This document shows, one piece after another, positions 62,920 through 64,000 of a stretch of 64,000 nt of DNA. Every line of letters begins with the position of its first letter. Within the stretch, counting starts at the first letter, position 1. The notes beneath the pieces are model-generated. The model had not been told where the DNA came from. It did not search any database and saw nothing but the letters and a program-made list of their open reading frames with translations. Location: positions 422,332-486,331 of the forward strand of contig NZ_VDDA01000005.1 of the NCBI RefSeq assembly GCF_006151805.1, written 5' to 3'. Source of the DNA: Methylobacterium terricola (GTDB lineage: Bacteria; Pseudomonadota; Alphaproteobacteria; Rhizobiales; Beijerinckiaceae). Made by a program: the position numbers and the translations under genes.

Positions 62920-63133
62920 GAAACTTTGGTAGCGGAGGACCGCTACATCAAGCGACCCACTAAGGAGGAGCCGACGTTCCTGTTTCGTGCGAAGGCGGCA
63001 TGATCCCGGCACCTTGTCCAGCCGCGCAACCGCGCCAACGCGAATGACGGGCAATCGTCGCGTCATGAGCCGCAACACGCCGCCTAATCTCAAGCCAAAT
63101 CTAGCTGAATAGCATCTACCTGACGCACATTAT
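62920..63133. other. Intergenic, no gene supported
   Basis: Short region between the terminator and the MFS gene. It contains the small inverted repeat GTAGCG / CGCTAC at about 62930-62945. The open frames are not protein-like. Confidence 0.35.
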
Positions 63134-63880
63134 CTACAATCTCCGTACTGGTAAAGTCCAAGCCAGAACAGCATTTACCACGGCGAATAGCGCGATGGTC
63201 GAGAAGGCGGCTGAGAAGCCGCCTTGAATGTGTGTCACCGCCGAAGCGCGCGACGCTTCTGGCAAGCTCACAAGAGCGGCGGAACCGTGTCGAACGGCGT
63301 CGGCGAAGACATCAGCAATCGCAGCGTTCCGGCCCAGCGCCACGAACAGCACCCCCATAGCGACGGTCACGCCGATGGCCGAGCCGACCGACCGCGACAG
63401 TTGCACGGACGCAGACGCGGCCCCCAGCATGGCGGGCGGAGCCTGGGACTGCATAGTGATCTGAGCCACCGGCATGGCTGAGCCCTGAAACACCGCCACA
63501 ACCGCCAGCATCGCCGGCAGCCCCCAAGGGCCGAGCACCGCCCCAACCGGGCCCATCCCGAACGCCACGAGCAGCAAGCCTAACGCCGCTGCTGTCTGCC
63601 CCACCGCGGGGAAGATGGCGACACGCCCAGTACGCGAGACCAATCGCCCCGTGATGAGCGACCCCACCCCGACCGTCGCAGTCAGCGGCAGCATCATCAG
63701 CCCGATCTCTCCGGCTGATGCGCCGTCCACCGCTCGCAGGTGGATCGGCAGGATCGTCGCTTCGCTCACCAGCAACGCGCCGGAGCAGGCGGCCATGGCG
63801 TTCGCTCGCCACGCGGCCGGCCGACACAGCAAGTCCAGCGGGAACAGCGGCTGTGCCGCTCGCCGCTCCTGCCGCCCTAG
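63134..63880 (-). pseudogene. MFS drug/solute transporter, 3' part cut by an IS element
   Basis: About 245 codons of a 14-helix DHA2/EmrB-type MFS transporter: QPLFPLDLL at the upstream end, then SEATILPIHLRAVDGASAGE, LITGRLVSRTGRVAIFPAVG, VAQITMQSQAPPAMLGAASA and LSRSVGSAIGVTVAMGVLF. The frame continues upstream only as far as about 63880, where the IS5-family element begins. The N-terminal half is absent from the window, so the gene is inactivated or its front part lies beyond the IS. Confidence 0.75.
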
Positions 63881-64000
63881 GCGGTGTGGACTCTTGGGGT
63901 TTCCCGGTTGGTTGAGACGTGATTCAAGGCTGCTTTTTGGAGAGCCGCTTTGGGCGTCCTGGACCGTCTCGTTCTTAGCGACACTCAGTGGGAGCGCATG
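63880..64000 (+). mobile_element. Left end of an IS5-family element (partial)
   Basis: The sequence after the MFS fragment begins a new element: an untranslated stretch and then the transposase start. The exact left boundary and terminal inverted repeat cannot be fixed without the right end, which is outside the window. Confidence 0.55.
63950..64000 (+). CDS. IS5-family transposase (partial, N-terminus)
   Basis: From a TTG at 63950 the frame reads GVLDRLVLSDTQWERM to the window end. LSDTQWERM is the typical opening of IS5-family transposases, which insert by a DDE mechanism. Only 17 codons are visible, so intactness is unknown. TTG is the most likely start as no ATG or GTG is in frame nearby. 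Confidence 0.65.
   Translation, partial: MGVLDRLVLSDTQWERM

Noticed and set aside
62924..62946. Inverted repeat next to the terminator as a tRNA 3' end or attachment site
   Set aside because: The sequence cannot be folded into a tRNA end, and no duplicated attachment core was found near the integrase remnant.

Overview
The window is GC-rich (about 70%) DNA from an alphaproteobacterium. Codon use, gene families and the mix of insertion-sequence debris best fit Methylobacterium or a close relative; the genus is an inference, because no rRNA, tRNA or other marker gene is present.

Layout. 1-4256: ECF sigma/anti-sigma pair, a small secreted protein coupled to a class III nucleotide cyclase, and a glycosyltransferase. 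4398-6420: cytochrome P450 and two small hypothetical genes. 6952-11376: operon-like set of OmpR-type regulator, di-heme cytochrome c peroxidase and VirA-like membrane sensor kinase. 11590-15893: four-gene oxidoreductase/hydrolase/VOC operon with a divergent LysR regulator. 15945-21238: membrane protein with divergent AraC regulator, OmpA-family protein, and a hybrid histidine kinase (interrupted by an amber codon) with its LuxR-type response regulator. 22015-25977: a peptide with a microcin V-type double-glycine leader, divergent from its own HlyD adaptor and C39-peptidase ABC exporter, ending against an IS701-type transposase relic. 26343-31826: sorbosone-dehydrogenase-like beta-propeller, LysR, NTF2-like protein, SDR and aconitase X.

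31985-38072 is a decayed accessory stretch: an amidase stub, a class III aminotransferase, a chimeric ORF left from a collapsed peptide ABC transporter, its intact binding protein, a hydrolase relic, a broken IS5-type transposase, a flagellin 3' relic and a small Met-Lys-Pro-Glu repeat protein. 39307-48440: TetR regulator, amidohydrolase, a collapsed branched-chain ABC transporter (deleted binding protein plus one ORF joining pieces of LivH, LivM and LivF), then LivG and LivF ATPases, a binding protein, LivH, LivM and a GAF protein. 48974-61033: acyl-CoA catabolic cluster (CoA ligase, two enoyl-CoA hydratases, binding protein, HMG-CoA-lyase family enzyme, biotin-dependent acyl-CoA carboxylase, BKACE enzyme, SMP-30 protein) with a divergent TetR regulator and a two-box operator. 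61448-64000: second flagellin relic, broken integrase, and an MFS gene cut by an IS5-family element that runs off the window.

Most notable are the microcin V-like export cassette and a recurring pattern of ABC-transporter operons collapsed into in-frame fusions. The carboxylase/lyase cluster looks like a complete route for a beta-methyl-branched unsaturated acid whose identity is not obvious. No CRISPR array, rRNA or tRNA was recognised.
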